Source: Thermoplasmata archaeon (GTDB taxonomy: Archaea; Thermoplasmatota; E2; UBA202; JdFR-43). Taken from it: 6,690 bases of DNA. Positions 1 through 6,562 of this stretch are shown here, piece by piece. The position numbers were made by a program, and so were the translations under genes. Positions within the stretch are counted from its first letter, which is position 1, and each line of letters opens with the position of its first letter. The stretch is from the NCBI GenBank assembly GCA_021158865.1, contig JAGGSX010000018.1, positions 1-6,690 of the forward strand, read 5' to 3'. The notes under the pieces are model-generated. The model saw only the letters and a program-made list of their open reading frames with translations, was not told where the DNA came from and did not search any database.

Positions 1-2132
1 CTTATGGGTATGTCGCCGTCGTCGCCTGCAAAAATGTAAGTATATTTAGCCAGAATGTAGGCAACAATGGACAGGGAATTCTAATAGTAAATTCAAGCAA
101 TATAGCTCTAATTGATAGCAAATTTTATGATAATTTAAATGGAATCTATATTTTGGAAAGCCATAATGTTTCGTTATCAAATAATTCAATTTTCTCAAAT
201 ATTTACGGTATTTCAATTATTTCATCACATAATAACTTTGTTAATGGTTGCAAGGTATTCAATAATACCGAAATTGGAATAAAGATATTTGACATAGGAA
301 ATAAATATGAAGACAATACTCTAAATTGTTATTTATACAATAATACCTTGGGGATTAGAATACAAAATTCTGGGGGGAACAATATATATGGCAATGTTGA
401 CAGTCTGAAAATTGAGAATAGCAATAATAACAATCTTGAAGGAATATTTTATGATATTACAATAAGAGATAGCAGTATGGAAGCAGAAAATTCCAGCATT
501 TACAATGGCCATATAACAAAATCAAATGTAAATATGAATAAATGCAAAATATTTTCAATGAATGCAGATTATTCTTCATTCAATGTTCAGAATAGTTTGT
601 TTTATAATACCACGAAAATATACAATTCAAATATATTTTTGAATAGAAATGATTTTAATAATAGCAACGCCATTTTATCAAATTGCTCACTGATGATCAT
701 CATGAATACATTCCATAATGACACACATATTGAAATAAATAATTCTGATGGAAATATATCAGAATGCAGATTTTTTGAAAATGGTAACGCCTTAAAAATG
801 AATTCGTTAAATGTTACAACATGGAATTCCACATTCAACAATAACACAAAGGCATTGTTGCTGGTAAAAGGAATTGTAATTGGAGGCAAGATTTATAATA
901 ATACTTATGGTTGTATTGGATATAATGCAAGCATATCAGGAGTGCTATTCCACCATAATGTAAATGCTCTCATTCTAAACTATTCAAATGCAACAGTGGA
1001 GAAATGCTCATTCTGGAAAAACTTTTATGGAATCATTGCAAACGGTAATGGAAACAAAATTTATCACAATAACTTTGTTTATAATATAAAAAATGCGATC
1101 GATAACTCTGCAAATATATGGAATTTAAGCTCTCCTAAAGAAGGAAATTACTGGGATGATTATTATGGCAATGATGCAAATGGCGATGGCATTGGCGACA
1201 TATCCTATACAATTGGCTCTTCAAAAGATTATTATCCATTGATGAATTTTTATAACAATACTGCCAAAATCCCAAATGTCCCGCCGACGGCGGCATTCTC
1301 CTTTTATCCATTGCATCCATTTTCCTTTGAGAAAGTTATTTTTGTGGATGCATCTGATGATGCCAACGGCTTGATGGATATAGTAAGCTGGCTATGGAAT
1401 TTTGGTGACGGAGCAACAAGTAATAAAAAGAATCCAAGTCACAATTATTCAAAGCCTGGCAGATACAATGTAACGCTTACTGTAAAGGATAGAGCTGGCA
1501 ATAACAACACGACAAAATTAAAAATAAATGTTTCAGATTTACCCCCGATTACAGATTTTTCATATAGCCCAAAAAATGTTTCTTCATATACAATAATATT
1601 TTTCACCAGCCTTAGCCATGATAAAGATGGCTACATTGTAAATTACACATGGAATTTTGGAGATGGCAGCATTGGATATGGAAGGAATGCAAGCCATAAA
1701 TATTCAAAACCTGGCAGGTATATAGTAAAATTAACGACAAAAGATGATTTTAATATATCTAACAGTTCAATTAAAGAAATTACTATAGAAAATAAGAAAC
1801 CATCAGTAGATTTTGATTTACATCCAGAAAAGGCAAAGGTTGGGGAAAAAATATCATTTAAAGACCTTTCAACAGATATTGATGGCTATATAGTATCTTG
1901 GCATTGGGACTTTGGAGATGGGACAGCGAGCAATCAACAAAATCCAAATCATAGTTATTCCAAACAAGGAACATATACAGTAAAATTGACGGTAAAGGAT
2001 AATTACGGTGGCACATCAACATTTGAAAAAACCATAGAAATTAAAGCAAGAGAAACGCCTGGAATGGAAGTATTGATTTTGTTAGTAGCATTTGCTTTCA
2101 TCGTGGCAATAAAAAAGAAAGACAAAATTTAA
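1..2132 (+). CDS. Partial (5' end missing) NosD-like beta-helix / triple-PKD surface protein with C-terminal membrane anchor
   Basis: The reading frame is open from position 3 at the left edge to the TAA at 2130-2132, about 709 codons, so the true start lies outside the window; the TTG at 153 is internal. The first ~415 codons (to about 1247) are rich in Asn, Ser, Ile and Tyr, with short repeating strands typical of a NosD-type right-handed parallel beta-helix. That part closes with the family's NYWDDY...DxNGDGxGD motif (1146-1199), which may bind calcium. Three PKD domains follow, each with a WxFGDG core. The end is TPGMEV, a hydrophobic stretch (about 2064-2111) and KKKDK, which reads as an outside-facing protein held by one C-terminal membrane segment, possibly sortase-processed. 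I count about 32 N-x-S/T sequons, suggesting heavy N-glycosylation. NosD-like folds occur in many secreted archaeal proteins, so a copper or nitrous oxide reductase role is not implied. The signal peptide would lie outside the window. Ligand unknown. Confidence 0.9.
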   Translation, partial: YGYVAVVACKNVSIFSQNVGNNGQGILIVNSSNIALIDSKFYDNLNGIYILESHNVSLSNNSIFSNIYGISIISSHNNFVNGCKVFNNTEIGIKIFDIGNKYEDNTLNCYLYNNTLGIRIQNSGGNNIYGNVDSLKIENSNNNNLEGIFYDITIRDSSMEAENSSIYNGHITKSNVNMNKCKIFSMNADYSSFNVQNSLFYNTTKIYNSNIFLNRNDFNNSNAILSNCSLMIIMNTFHNDTHIEINNSDGNISECRFFENGNALKMNSLNVTTWNSTFNNNTKALLLVKGIVIGGKIYNNTYGCIGYNASISGVLFHHNVNALILNYSNATVEKCSFWKNFYGIIANGNGNKIYHNNFVYNIKNAIDNSANIWNLSSPKEGNYWDDYYGNDANGDGIGDISYTIGSSKDYYPLMNFYNNTAKIPNVPPTAAFSFYPLHPFSFEKVIFVDASDDANGLMDIVSWLWNFGDGATSNKKNPSHNYSKPGRYNVTLTVKDRAGNNNTTKLKINVSDLPPITDFSYSPKNVSSYTIIFFTSLSHDKDGYIVNYTWNFGDGSIGYGRNASHKYSKPGRYIVKLTTKDDFNISNSSIKEITIENKKPSVDFDLHPEKAKVGEKISFKDLSTDIDGYIVSWHWDFGDGTASNQQNPNHSYSKQGTYTVKLTVKDNYGGTSTFEKTIEIKARETPGMEVLILLVAFAFIVAIKKKDKI
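1281..2045 (+). repeat. Three tandem PKD (polycystic kidney disease) domains
   Basis: Three units of about 83 to 85 residues lie end to end at about 1281-1535, 1542-1790 and 1797-2045. Each opens with a P-rich strand (PPTAAFSF, PPITDFSY, KPSVDFDL), has a central WNFGDG or WDFGDG core, then an H-x-Y-S-K-x-G-x-Y strand and a V-K-L-T or similar strand ending in KD. Units 2 and 3 share the DGYIV segment before the Trp. PKD domains are Ig-like beta-sandwich spacers in archaeal surface proteins. Here they probably hold the beta-helix away from the membrane. The units have diverged at the nucleotide level, so this is an old duplication. Confidence 0.9.
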
Positions 2133-2138
2133 GTAATC

Positions 2139-2147
2139 TTTTATATA
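2139..2147 (+). promoter_or_regulatory. TATA-box-like promoter element before the small gene and elp3
   Basis: TTTTATATA lies in the short gap just after the surface-protein stop codon and resembles the archaeal TATA consensus (TTTAWATA). Its centre is 25-26 bp upstream of the ATG at 2169, the usual distance from TATA box to transcription start. A leaderless mRNA starting at 2169 would fit. Such strings are common by chance in AT-rich DNA, so this is a position-supported guess. Confidence 0.45.
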
Positions 2148-2156
2148 GTGATTACA

Positions 2157-2462
2157 ATGCCAAAAAGTATGAAAAAGAAAAGCACAAAAGAAAAATTGGA
2201 AAAATTAGAGGAAGCAATTAGATATAACGAAGCCATGCTTGAAGAATTATATGAAAAACAGGAAGCTTTATTTCCCGTATTTGCAGACCTTATAAAAATC
2301 ATAAGCAAGTTGTATAAAGAAATGAAAATAGAAGATGAAGATGTTAGAAGCCGTATAAACAGGCTTAAAGATACTTTCAATAATGAGGAAGAAAGTGAGA
2401 TTATAAAGAAATATTCTCTTCGGGAAAATGATAATGACGATTTCAGCGTTGCATATACATGA
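2157..2462 (+). CDS. Small charged, probable coiled-coil protein of unknown function upstream of elp3
   Basis: I do not recognise the family. From the ATG at 2157 it has 101 residues. It is rich in Lys and Glu: a basic N-terminus (KSMKKKSTKEK), a long predicted helix with heptad-like spacing (KLEKLEEAIRYNEAMLEEL), a hydrophobic patch (LFPVFADLIKIISKLY), a second charged helix and an acidic tail. No signal peptide, cysteine cluster or catalytic motif is visible, so it is probably cytosolic. Three starts are possible: GTG 2148; ATG 2157, preceded by GTGAT, which matches part of the archaeal Shine-Dalgarno at suitable spacing; and ATG 2169 (97 aa), which fits a leaderless transcript from the TATA-like box. 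I took 2157 as the first ATG. The 3' end overlaps elp3 by 35 bp in another frame, suggesting co-transcription and coupled translation. A role beside Elp3 is only a guess. Confidence 0.7.
   Translation: MPKSMKKKSTKEKLEKLEEAIRYNEAMLEELYEKQEALFPVFADLIKIISKLYKEMKIEDEDVRSRINRLKDTFNNEEESEIIKKYSLRENDNDDFSVAYT
2401..2408 (+). promoter_or_regulatory. Possible internal TATA-like element for elp3
   Basis: TTATAAAG lies inside the small upstream gene, with its centre about 24 bp before the elp3 ATG at 2428, a distance that fits a leaderless elp3 transcript. No clear Shine-Dalgarno precedes that ATG (only CGGGAAA), so elp3 would need this promoter, coupling to the upstream gene, or both. AT-rich coding DNA often contains such strings. 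Confidence 0.25.
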
Positions 2463-4011
2463 TGAATTTATTGAACGTGTAATCAAAGAAATCAAAGAAG
2501 GTAAAATAAAAAATAAGAAGGAACTTCTTACATTTAAGAAAAAAATTGCAAAAGAATATAAAATTTTTAAAATACCATCTGATGCAGAGATTTTGAGCAA
2601 AACCAATGATAAAGAAGCTAAAAAAATATTGACAAGGAAACCAACCAGAACCATGTCTGGTGTTGCTGTTGTTGCTGTAATGACATCTCCATATCCGTGT
2701 CCTCATGGAAGATGCATTCCATGTCCAGGTGGTCCTCCTTATTCTCCACAGAGCTATACAGGAAAAGAGCCTGCCGCCATGAGGGCTGCCAACCATAATT
2801 TTGACCCATATTCACAAGCTTTGGATAGAGTTAAACAATTTGAAACTGTTGGACATAATGCTGATAAAATAGATGTTATTATAATGGGGGGCACATTTCC
2901 GGCTCGTGATTTTTATTATCAGAAATGGTTTGTTAAAAGAGTATATGATGCATTAAATGGTTTTGAATCACAAAATCTTCAATTGGCAAAAAAAATGAAT
3001 GAATTTGCATCCCATCGATGCATTGGCATGACCATAGAAACAAGACCAGATTGGTGTGGAATGCAGCATATTGATATGATGCTCAATTTAGGGGCTACGA
3101 GAGTGGAAATAGGGGCACAAAATCTGGATGATGGGGTTTTGTATGAAATGAAAAGAGGGCATACCACACTTGATACAATAATTGCTACAAGAATTGCAAA
3201 AGATGCCGGACTCAAAGTTGCCTATCATATAATGCCAGGCTTACCTGGAAGTACTTATGAGAAAGATATTGAATCATTTAAAAAAATGTTCAGAGATGAG
3301 AGATTTCGTCCTGATATGCTTAAAATTTATCCAACCTTAGTTGTTAAACCATCCATTCTATACAATATGTGGAAAAGAGGGGAATATGAGCCGCTAAAAG
3401 AAGACGAGGCAATAGAGCTTATAGCACAAATGAAGAAATATATACCTGAGTGGGTTCGTGTCCAGAGAATTGAACGTGATATACCATCAAATTTAATTTC
3501 TGCTGGAATAAAAAAAAGTAACTTGAGGCAATTAATTCATGAAAGGATGAATGAGCTGGGGCTAAAATGCAGGTGCATAAGATGCAGAGAAGTTGGTCAT
3601 AATTGGTATAAATATGGAATAAAGCCAAAAGATTTTGTTCTCATGAGAAGAGAATATATTGCAAGCAATGGGAGAGAAATCTTTCTATCCTATGAAGACA
3701 AGGAAAATGATTTGATAGCCGCCTACTGCCGCCTCCGCATTCCCTATGCTCCATATCGTTATGAAATGGAAGGAAAAGTCGCTATTGTAAGAGAGCTAAA
3801 AGTCCATGGTCCAATGGTAAAAATAGGAGAGAAGCCAAATCATGAATGGCAGCATCGTGGATTTGGAAAAACTCTTATAAAAGAAGCAGAGAATATTGCA
3901 ACAAGGTTTAGGAGGGAAAAGCTACTCATTCTGAGTGGTGTGGGAGCTAAAGAATATTACAAAAAACTTGGATACAAAGAACATGGTGTATATATGGAAA
4001 AGGAATTATAA
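2428..4011 (+). CDS. elp3: Elp3: tRNA uridine(34) 5-carboxymethyl synthase (radical SAM + acetyltransferase)
   Basis: A full-length 527-residue archaeal Elp3. The family uses acetyl-CoA and S-adenosylmethionine to place a carboxymethyl group on C5 of wobble uridine 34 in tRNA; in archaea a single polypeptide does this without the eukaryotic Elongator partners. Seen here: a basic, helical N-terminal tRNA-binding region (1-70), the KPTRTMSGVAVVAVMTSP block, the radical SAM cluster C91-x4-C96-x2-C99 followed by PGGPP, then QSYTGKEPAAMRA, the barrel motifs IIMGGTFPAR (151-160) and GMTIETRPD (200-208), and a cysteine cluster C381-x-C383-x2-C386 that probably binds zinc. The C-terminal GNAT domain carries QHRGFGKTL (475-483) for acetyl-CoA and ends with the family-typical GVGAKEYYKKLGY...YMEKEL. 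All key residues are present. The ATG at 2428 overlaps the preceding gene by 35 bp; ATG 2434 is an alternative start. The stop codon overlaps the end of the converging nuclease gene. Confidence 0.97.
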   Translation: MIMTISALHIHDEFIERVIKEIKEGKIKNKKELLTFKKKIAKEYKIFKIPSDAEILSKTNDKEAKKILTRKPTRTMSGVAVVAVMTSPYPCPHGRCIPCPGGPPYSPQSYTGKEPAAMRAANHNFDPYSQALDRVKQFETVGHNADKIDVIIMGGTFPARDFYYQKWFVKRVYDALNGFESQNLQLAKKMNEFASHRCIGMTIETRPDWCGMQHIDMMLNLGATRVEIGAQNLDDGVLYEMKRGHTTLDTIIATRIAKDAGLKVAYHIMPGLPGSTYEKDIESFKKMFRDERFRPDMLKIYPTLVVKPSILYNMWKRGEYEPLKEDEAIELIAQMKKYIPEWVRVQRIERDIPSNLISAGIKKSNLRQLIHERMNELGLKCRCIRCREVGHNWYKYGIKPKDFVLMRREYIASNGREIFLSYEDKENDLIAAYCRLRIPYAPYRYEMEGKVAIVRELKVHGPMVKIGEKPNHEWQHRGFGKTLIKEAENIATRFRREKLLILSGVGAKEYYKKLGYKEHGVYMEKEL

Positions 4012-5166
4012 TTCTTCTCTTGCTAAATTTCTAAGATAAATTTTTATGTTTTCTTTTTCTTCTACATATTCCTTCAATTTTTTTTCTAAATAATCTGGCA
4101 ATTCATTTTTTTTCATTGCTTTTGCAATTGATATTAAATCAATTTTTACATATTTTTCATATAAGTTTTCATTTTTGAGTATATTTTCAATGGCTCTAAC
4201 ATCTTTAAAATGAATGTTTTTATAAAATTTTATATTCACCATTTTTTCACTTCCATATATATGGCTTACATCATTACTTCTTGCATAATTTATTAACTTA
4301 TCTTCTATTTCCTTTTTAATTGCATTTAATTCCTCAATTTTTCTCTCAATTTCCCAGTATTTATTTACAAGATTGAACCCTTCTTCATTTAAGGCTTCTT
4401 CTTTCATTTCCTCTATTTTATAAAAATGTCTGAAAAGAGGACATATCGGCTGATAACTGCAATAATTGCATAATCTCCCTTCTTTTAAAGGAAAATCATT
4501 ATTTTTTATGGCATTCTCAATTTTTTTTATTTTGCTTTCAACTTCCTTTCTAACATCTTCATAGCTTTTTCTTTTTACTCTTATTTCTTTATTAAAAGCA
4601 AGGAAATGCCATACAAGTTCTATTTCTTCTGCATCATATAAATGCTGCAATGCAATGGCATATATCGCAAGTTGTGTTTCATCAAATTCTCTTTTTGAGG
4701 GAAAATATAAGCTTGTTTTATAATCATGAACTTCATATATTCCATCTTTTTCTGTTATTCTGTCAATTATTCCATTTATCCAGTATTTTTCATTTAGGGG
4801 GAAAAATATTCTTTTTTCTAAAGCAATTGTCCTTCCATCATCAAATGGCTTGTATGTATTGTAATAATCTTTTAGATACATTTCTCCCATTTTTCTATAA
4901 TTTTCTATGTCATATTCTTTTACAACAAAAATGTTACCTTTCATTTCTTTCTTCCATCTTTTGTTATAAAATTCAATCAATTCTTCAATGCTATCCAATT
5001 TTGCATATAATTTATCTCTATACAATTTTTCTAATGCTTCATGAACTCTGCTTCCCATAAAAGCTTCTATATTCCTCCTCAACGGCTTTACTTTATCAAT
5101 ATATGCAAGTTTAAATTTAAAAGGGCAGTTTTCAAATGCTGATATTGAAGAATATGAATATATCAT
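4006..5166 (-). CDS. PD-(D/E)XK nuclease, Cas4/RecB-like, with probable Fe-S cluster and C-terminal helical extension
   Basis: A 386-residue protein from ATG 5166. This start is preferred over the upstream TTG at 5181 because GGAG lies nine bases before it. Numbered from ATG 5166, it opens with IYSYSSISAFENCPFKFKL (the first cysteine is C14), then GSRVHEALE (H42), GIIDRI (D135), VHDYKTS (D148-x-K150) and Q165LAIYA with Y169. These are the ordered motifs of the Cas4, AddB and RecB nuclease clan. C233-x2-C236-x5-C242 with C14 gives the four-cysteine set that holds a 4Fe-4S cluster in that clan. Clan members cut or degrade DNA, often in repair or recombination. Beyond about residue 250 comes a helical, charged extension of about 135 residues (IERKIEELNAIKKEIEDKL) not needed for the core. 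There is no helicase domain and no CRISPR context, so a cas4 call is unwarranted. It is the last gene of the ferredoxin-reductase unit, 28 bp after the reductase, and its end overlaps elp3. Confidence 0.9.
   Translation of the reverse strand: MIYSYSSISAFENCPFKFKLAYIDKVKPLRRNIEAFMGSRVHEALEKLYRDKLYAKLDSIEELIEFYNKRWKKEMKGNIFVVKEYDIENYRKMGEMYLKDYYNTYKPFDDGRTIALEKRIFFPLNEKYWINGIIDRITEKDGIYEVHDYKTSLYFPSKREFDETQLAIYAIALQHLYDAEEIELVWHFLAFNKEIRVKRKSYEDVRKEVESKIKKIENAIKNNDFPLKEGRLCNYCSYQPICPLFRHFYKIEEMKEEALNEEGFNLVNKYWEIERKIEELNAIKKEIEDKLINYARSNDVSHIYGSEKMVNIKFYKNIHFKDVRAIENILKNENLYEKYVKIDLISIAKAMKKNELPDYLEKKLKEYVEEKENIKIYLRNLAREEL
4041..4085 (+). terminator. T-rich tract, possible transcription terminator for elp3
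   Basis: Downstream of the elp3 stop, the plus strand has T-runs at 4041-4045, 4053-4057 and an eight-T run at 4078-4085. Archaeal intrinsic termination relies on such T-stretches without needing a hairpin. They lie inside the opposite-strand nuclease gene, where they encode Lys-rich codons, so they may be a side effect of base composition. No separate terminator region exists between the genes. Confidence 0.3.
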
Positions 5167-5175
5167 GATATTAAG

Positions 5176-5179
5176 CTCC
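5176..5179 (-). promoter_or_regulatory. Shine-Dalgarno for the nuclease gene
   Basis: On the minus strand, GGAG is followed by nine bases and then ATG (5166-5164). It lies in the gap after the reductase stop codon and downstream of the TTG at 5181, so it excludes that TTG and settles the start at 5166. Confidence 0.75.
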
Positions 5180-5194
5180 AATCACTTTTTAATT

Positions 5195-6367
5195 TTAATC
5201 CATCAAATATTTTTTTGCAAGTCCAATCAAAGATGGTTTTCTGATAAGCTTTTTAATTAAGAAGCGGTATTTTGCCTGCGTCAGTTCATAAATGTCTTCT
5301 CCTTCGAGCATGTCTGCAAGCAATTCAAAATCTTTATCTTCCAATTTTTCCAAAAATCTTCGCAATTTCATCAGCTTCTTTGTCTTCTCTCCATATTCTT
5401 CATCCCATTTCTTTTCATATTCCATCAATCTCTCTTTTGATGTATTCCCTTCTTTAAGAGCTTTCTCTGCAACATCCGATGCAATAATTGAAGAATGCAT
5501 GGCTCTTAATATGCCTCCTCCATGTATTGGATTAACAAGCTGGGCAGCATCTCCAACCAGCATAACGCCATCAGAAACCATGCTTGTGAAATGGGCAACG
5601 GGCACGCCGCCGCCGTTTATCTCGATTGGCTGTGCCTCCTTGAAAAATTCTGGATGGTCTTTTATAAATTTCTTCAAATATTCATAGGAACGCATTTTTG
5701 CAGCTTTTTCCAGAATACCCAAGCCAACATTTGCGGAAAATGCCTTTGGGAATATCCATGCATAGCCTAATGGCGCAACATCTCTACCAAAGAATAAATG
5801 TATGTATTTTTCATCTGCATTGACGCCTGCCATTTCAAATTGAATACCTGAATGATAATCTGTGATTCTATTTGCAGTTTTCAATCCCGCCCACTTGCCA
5901 ACTTTACTTTCCACTCCATCTGCCCCTATTACAATTCTTGTTTTTATTTCCTGTTCTCCATCTATGCCATTGACGCTCACAACCCATGAATTGCCTTCTT
6001 TCCTCATTTTTATTGCCTGAGTTTTAATCATATATTTTGCTCCAGATTTTATTGCCTGTGATGCCAAATCTTTTTCAAAAACTTTTCTTTCCAGAACATA
6101 TCCATCCATCTCAGTCCCTTCCATGACAACTTTCTTTCCAGAAGGAGCATATAGCATTGCCCCTTTTATTTTTCCAGATATTCCAAGAGGATGTATTTCT
6201 ATTCCAAGTTTTTTAAGTCCATGTTTTGTTATACCTTCGGCGCATCTTTTTGGAGCACCTATTTCCTGTCTTTTTTCCACAACAACAACGCTAAAGCCAC
6301 GAGATGCCATTTCCTTAGCCATTGTGCTTCCAGCCGGACCAGCTCCAACAATCAGGCAATCTATCAT
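5195..6367 (-). CDS. Geranylgeranyl reductase family flavoprotein (digeranylgeranylglycerophospholipid reductase)
   Basis: A 390-residue FAD enzyme of the archaeal geranylgeranyl reductase family, which saturates the double bonds of the geranylgeranyl chains of membrane lipids to give archaeol-type phytanyl chains. Seen: an N-terminal FAD fold with GAGPAG (8-13) and the ribose-binding acidic residue in VVVVEKR (E31), the family CAEG motif (42-45), the RIVIGADGVES segment (144-154), the substrate-channel signature GYAWIFPK (201-208), and VGDAAQLVNPIHGGG (271-285) that closes over FAD. Length and motif order are normal for the family. There is no signal peptide; it should act at the inner face of the membrane. 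Its start is fixed by a strong GGAGGG six bases upstream, inside the end of the ferredoxin gene. The 1 bp gap implies translational coupling with its likely electron donor. In Methanosarcina, an adjacent ferredoxin is needed for full reduction by the homologous enzyme. Closely related flavoproteins act on quinones or free prenyl alcohols, so exact substrate is inferred. Confidence 0.93.
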   Translation of the reverse strand: MIDCLIVGAGPAGSTMAKEMASRGFSVVVVEKRQEIGAPKRCAEGITKHGLKKLGIEIHPLGISGKIKGAMLYAPSGKKVVMEGTEMDGYVLERKVFEKDLASQAIKSGAKYMIKTQAIKMRKEGNSWVVSVNGIDGEQEIKTRIVIGADGVESKVGKWAGLKTANRITDYHSGIQFEMAGVNADEKYIHLFFGRDVAPLGYAWIFPKAFSANVGLGILEKAAKMRSYEYLKKFIKDHPEFFKEAQPIEINGGGVPVAHFTSMVSDGVMLVGDAAQLVNPIHGGGILRAMHSSIIASDVAEKALKEGNTSKERLMEYEKKWDEEYGEKTKKLMKLRRFLEKLEDKDFELLADMLEGEDIYELTQAKYRFLIKKLIRKPSLIGLAKKYLMD

Positions 6368-6368
6368 T

Positions 6369-6542
6369 TTATCCCTCCGCCTTCAAGGCCCCCACAGGGC
6401 AAAACTTTACACATAAATTACAATTTATGCATTTATCATTTATAACAATTCTCGTTTCATCTAACGACATAGCATCAACAGGACATACGCCGACGCAACC
6501 ACCGCAATAAATACATTTATGCAAATCAACCCGTATATTCAT
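6369..6542 (-). CDS. Small 2x[4Fe-4S] ferredoxin, probable electron donor to geranylgeranyl reductase
   Basis: A 57-residue protein, short enough to be missed by length cut-offs. It carries two bacterial-type cluster motifs, C10-x2-C13-x2-C16-x3-C20-P and C38-x2-C41-x2-C44-x3-C48-P, so it should bind two 4Fe-4S clusters (C10, C13, C16 with C48; C38, C41, C44 with C20). The two halves are an internal duplication as in classical clostridial-type ferredoxins. No extra domain, signal peptide or membrane segment is visible. Its TAA (6371-6369) is 1 bp from the reductase ATG, so the two are almost certainly co-translated. The partnership is known in archaea: a neighbouring ferredoxin supports geranylgeranyl reductase in Methanosarcina. 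The ATG at 6542 has no Shine-Dalgarno but lies about 24 bp from a TATA-like box, which fits a leaderless mRNA. It presumably passes low-potential electrons to the reductase FAD; the source of the electrons is not in this window. Confidence 0.93.
   Translation of the reverse strand: MNIRVDLHKCIYCGGCVGVCPVDAMSLDETRIVINDKCINCNLCVKFCPVGALKAEG
6373..6378 (-). promoter_or_regulatory. Shine-Dalgarno for geranylgeranyl reductase, inside the ferredoxin coding end
   Basis: The minus strand reads GGAGGGATAAAATG: GGAGGG overlaps the last codons (GAG GGA) of the ferredoxin gene, and the ATG follows two bases after the ferredoxin's TAA begins to be read out. This strong site places reductase initiation directly behind ribosomes finishing the ferredoxin and settles the start at 6367. 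Confidence 0.85.
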
Positions 6543-6562
6543 AAGGAAAATACAGCAGGAGA

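Noticed and set aside
153..155. TTG at 153 as the start of the surface-protein gene
   Set aside because: The same frame is open without a stop back to position 3 and the upstream residues continue the beta-helix repeat pattern, so the gene is truncated by the window edge.
686..705. C-box-like TGATGA with palindrome GATGATCATC, as a C/D box small RNA
   Set aside because: It lies inside a well-supported coding frame and no matching D/C'/D' box arrangement at the right spacing was found.
1..2132. NosD copper-insertion role in nitrous oxide reduction
   Set aside because: Only the beta-helix fold and closing motif match; PKD domains, a membrane anchor and no nos genes point to a general surface protein.
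2456..2465. ATGATGA at the elp3 start as a C/D RNA box
   Set aside because: No CUGA D box lies within the usual distance, and both overlapping genes explain the sequence.
4650..5060. Plus-strand open frame of 136 codons opposite the nuclease gene
   Set aside because: Its Phe/Leu/His/Ser-rich low-complexity product is what the reverse of a Lys/Glu-rich coding strand gives, and the opposite strand has clear nuclease motifs.
4006..5166. cas4 and a CRISPR system
   Set aside because: The nuclease has the Cas4-like motifs and cysteines, but there is no repeat-spacer array, cas1 or cas2, and it has a long extra C-terminus.
4006..5181. TTG at 5181 as nuclease start
   Set aside because: The Shine-Dalgarno GGAG lies between 5181 and the ATG at 5166, and the conserved YSxSSIxxFExCP start region begins just after 5166.
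6123..6510. Plus-strand open frames opposite the reductase and ferredoxin starts
   Set aside because: They are antisense to two genes with complete conserved motifs and Shine-Dalgarno or promoter signals, and have no recognisable features.
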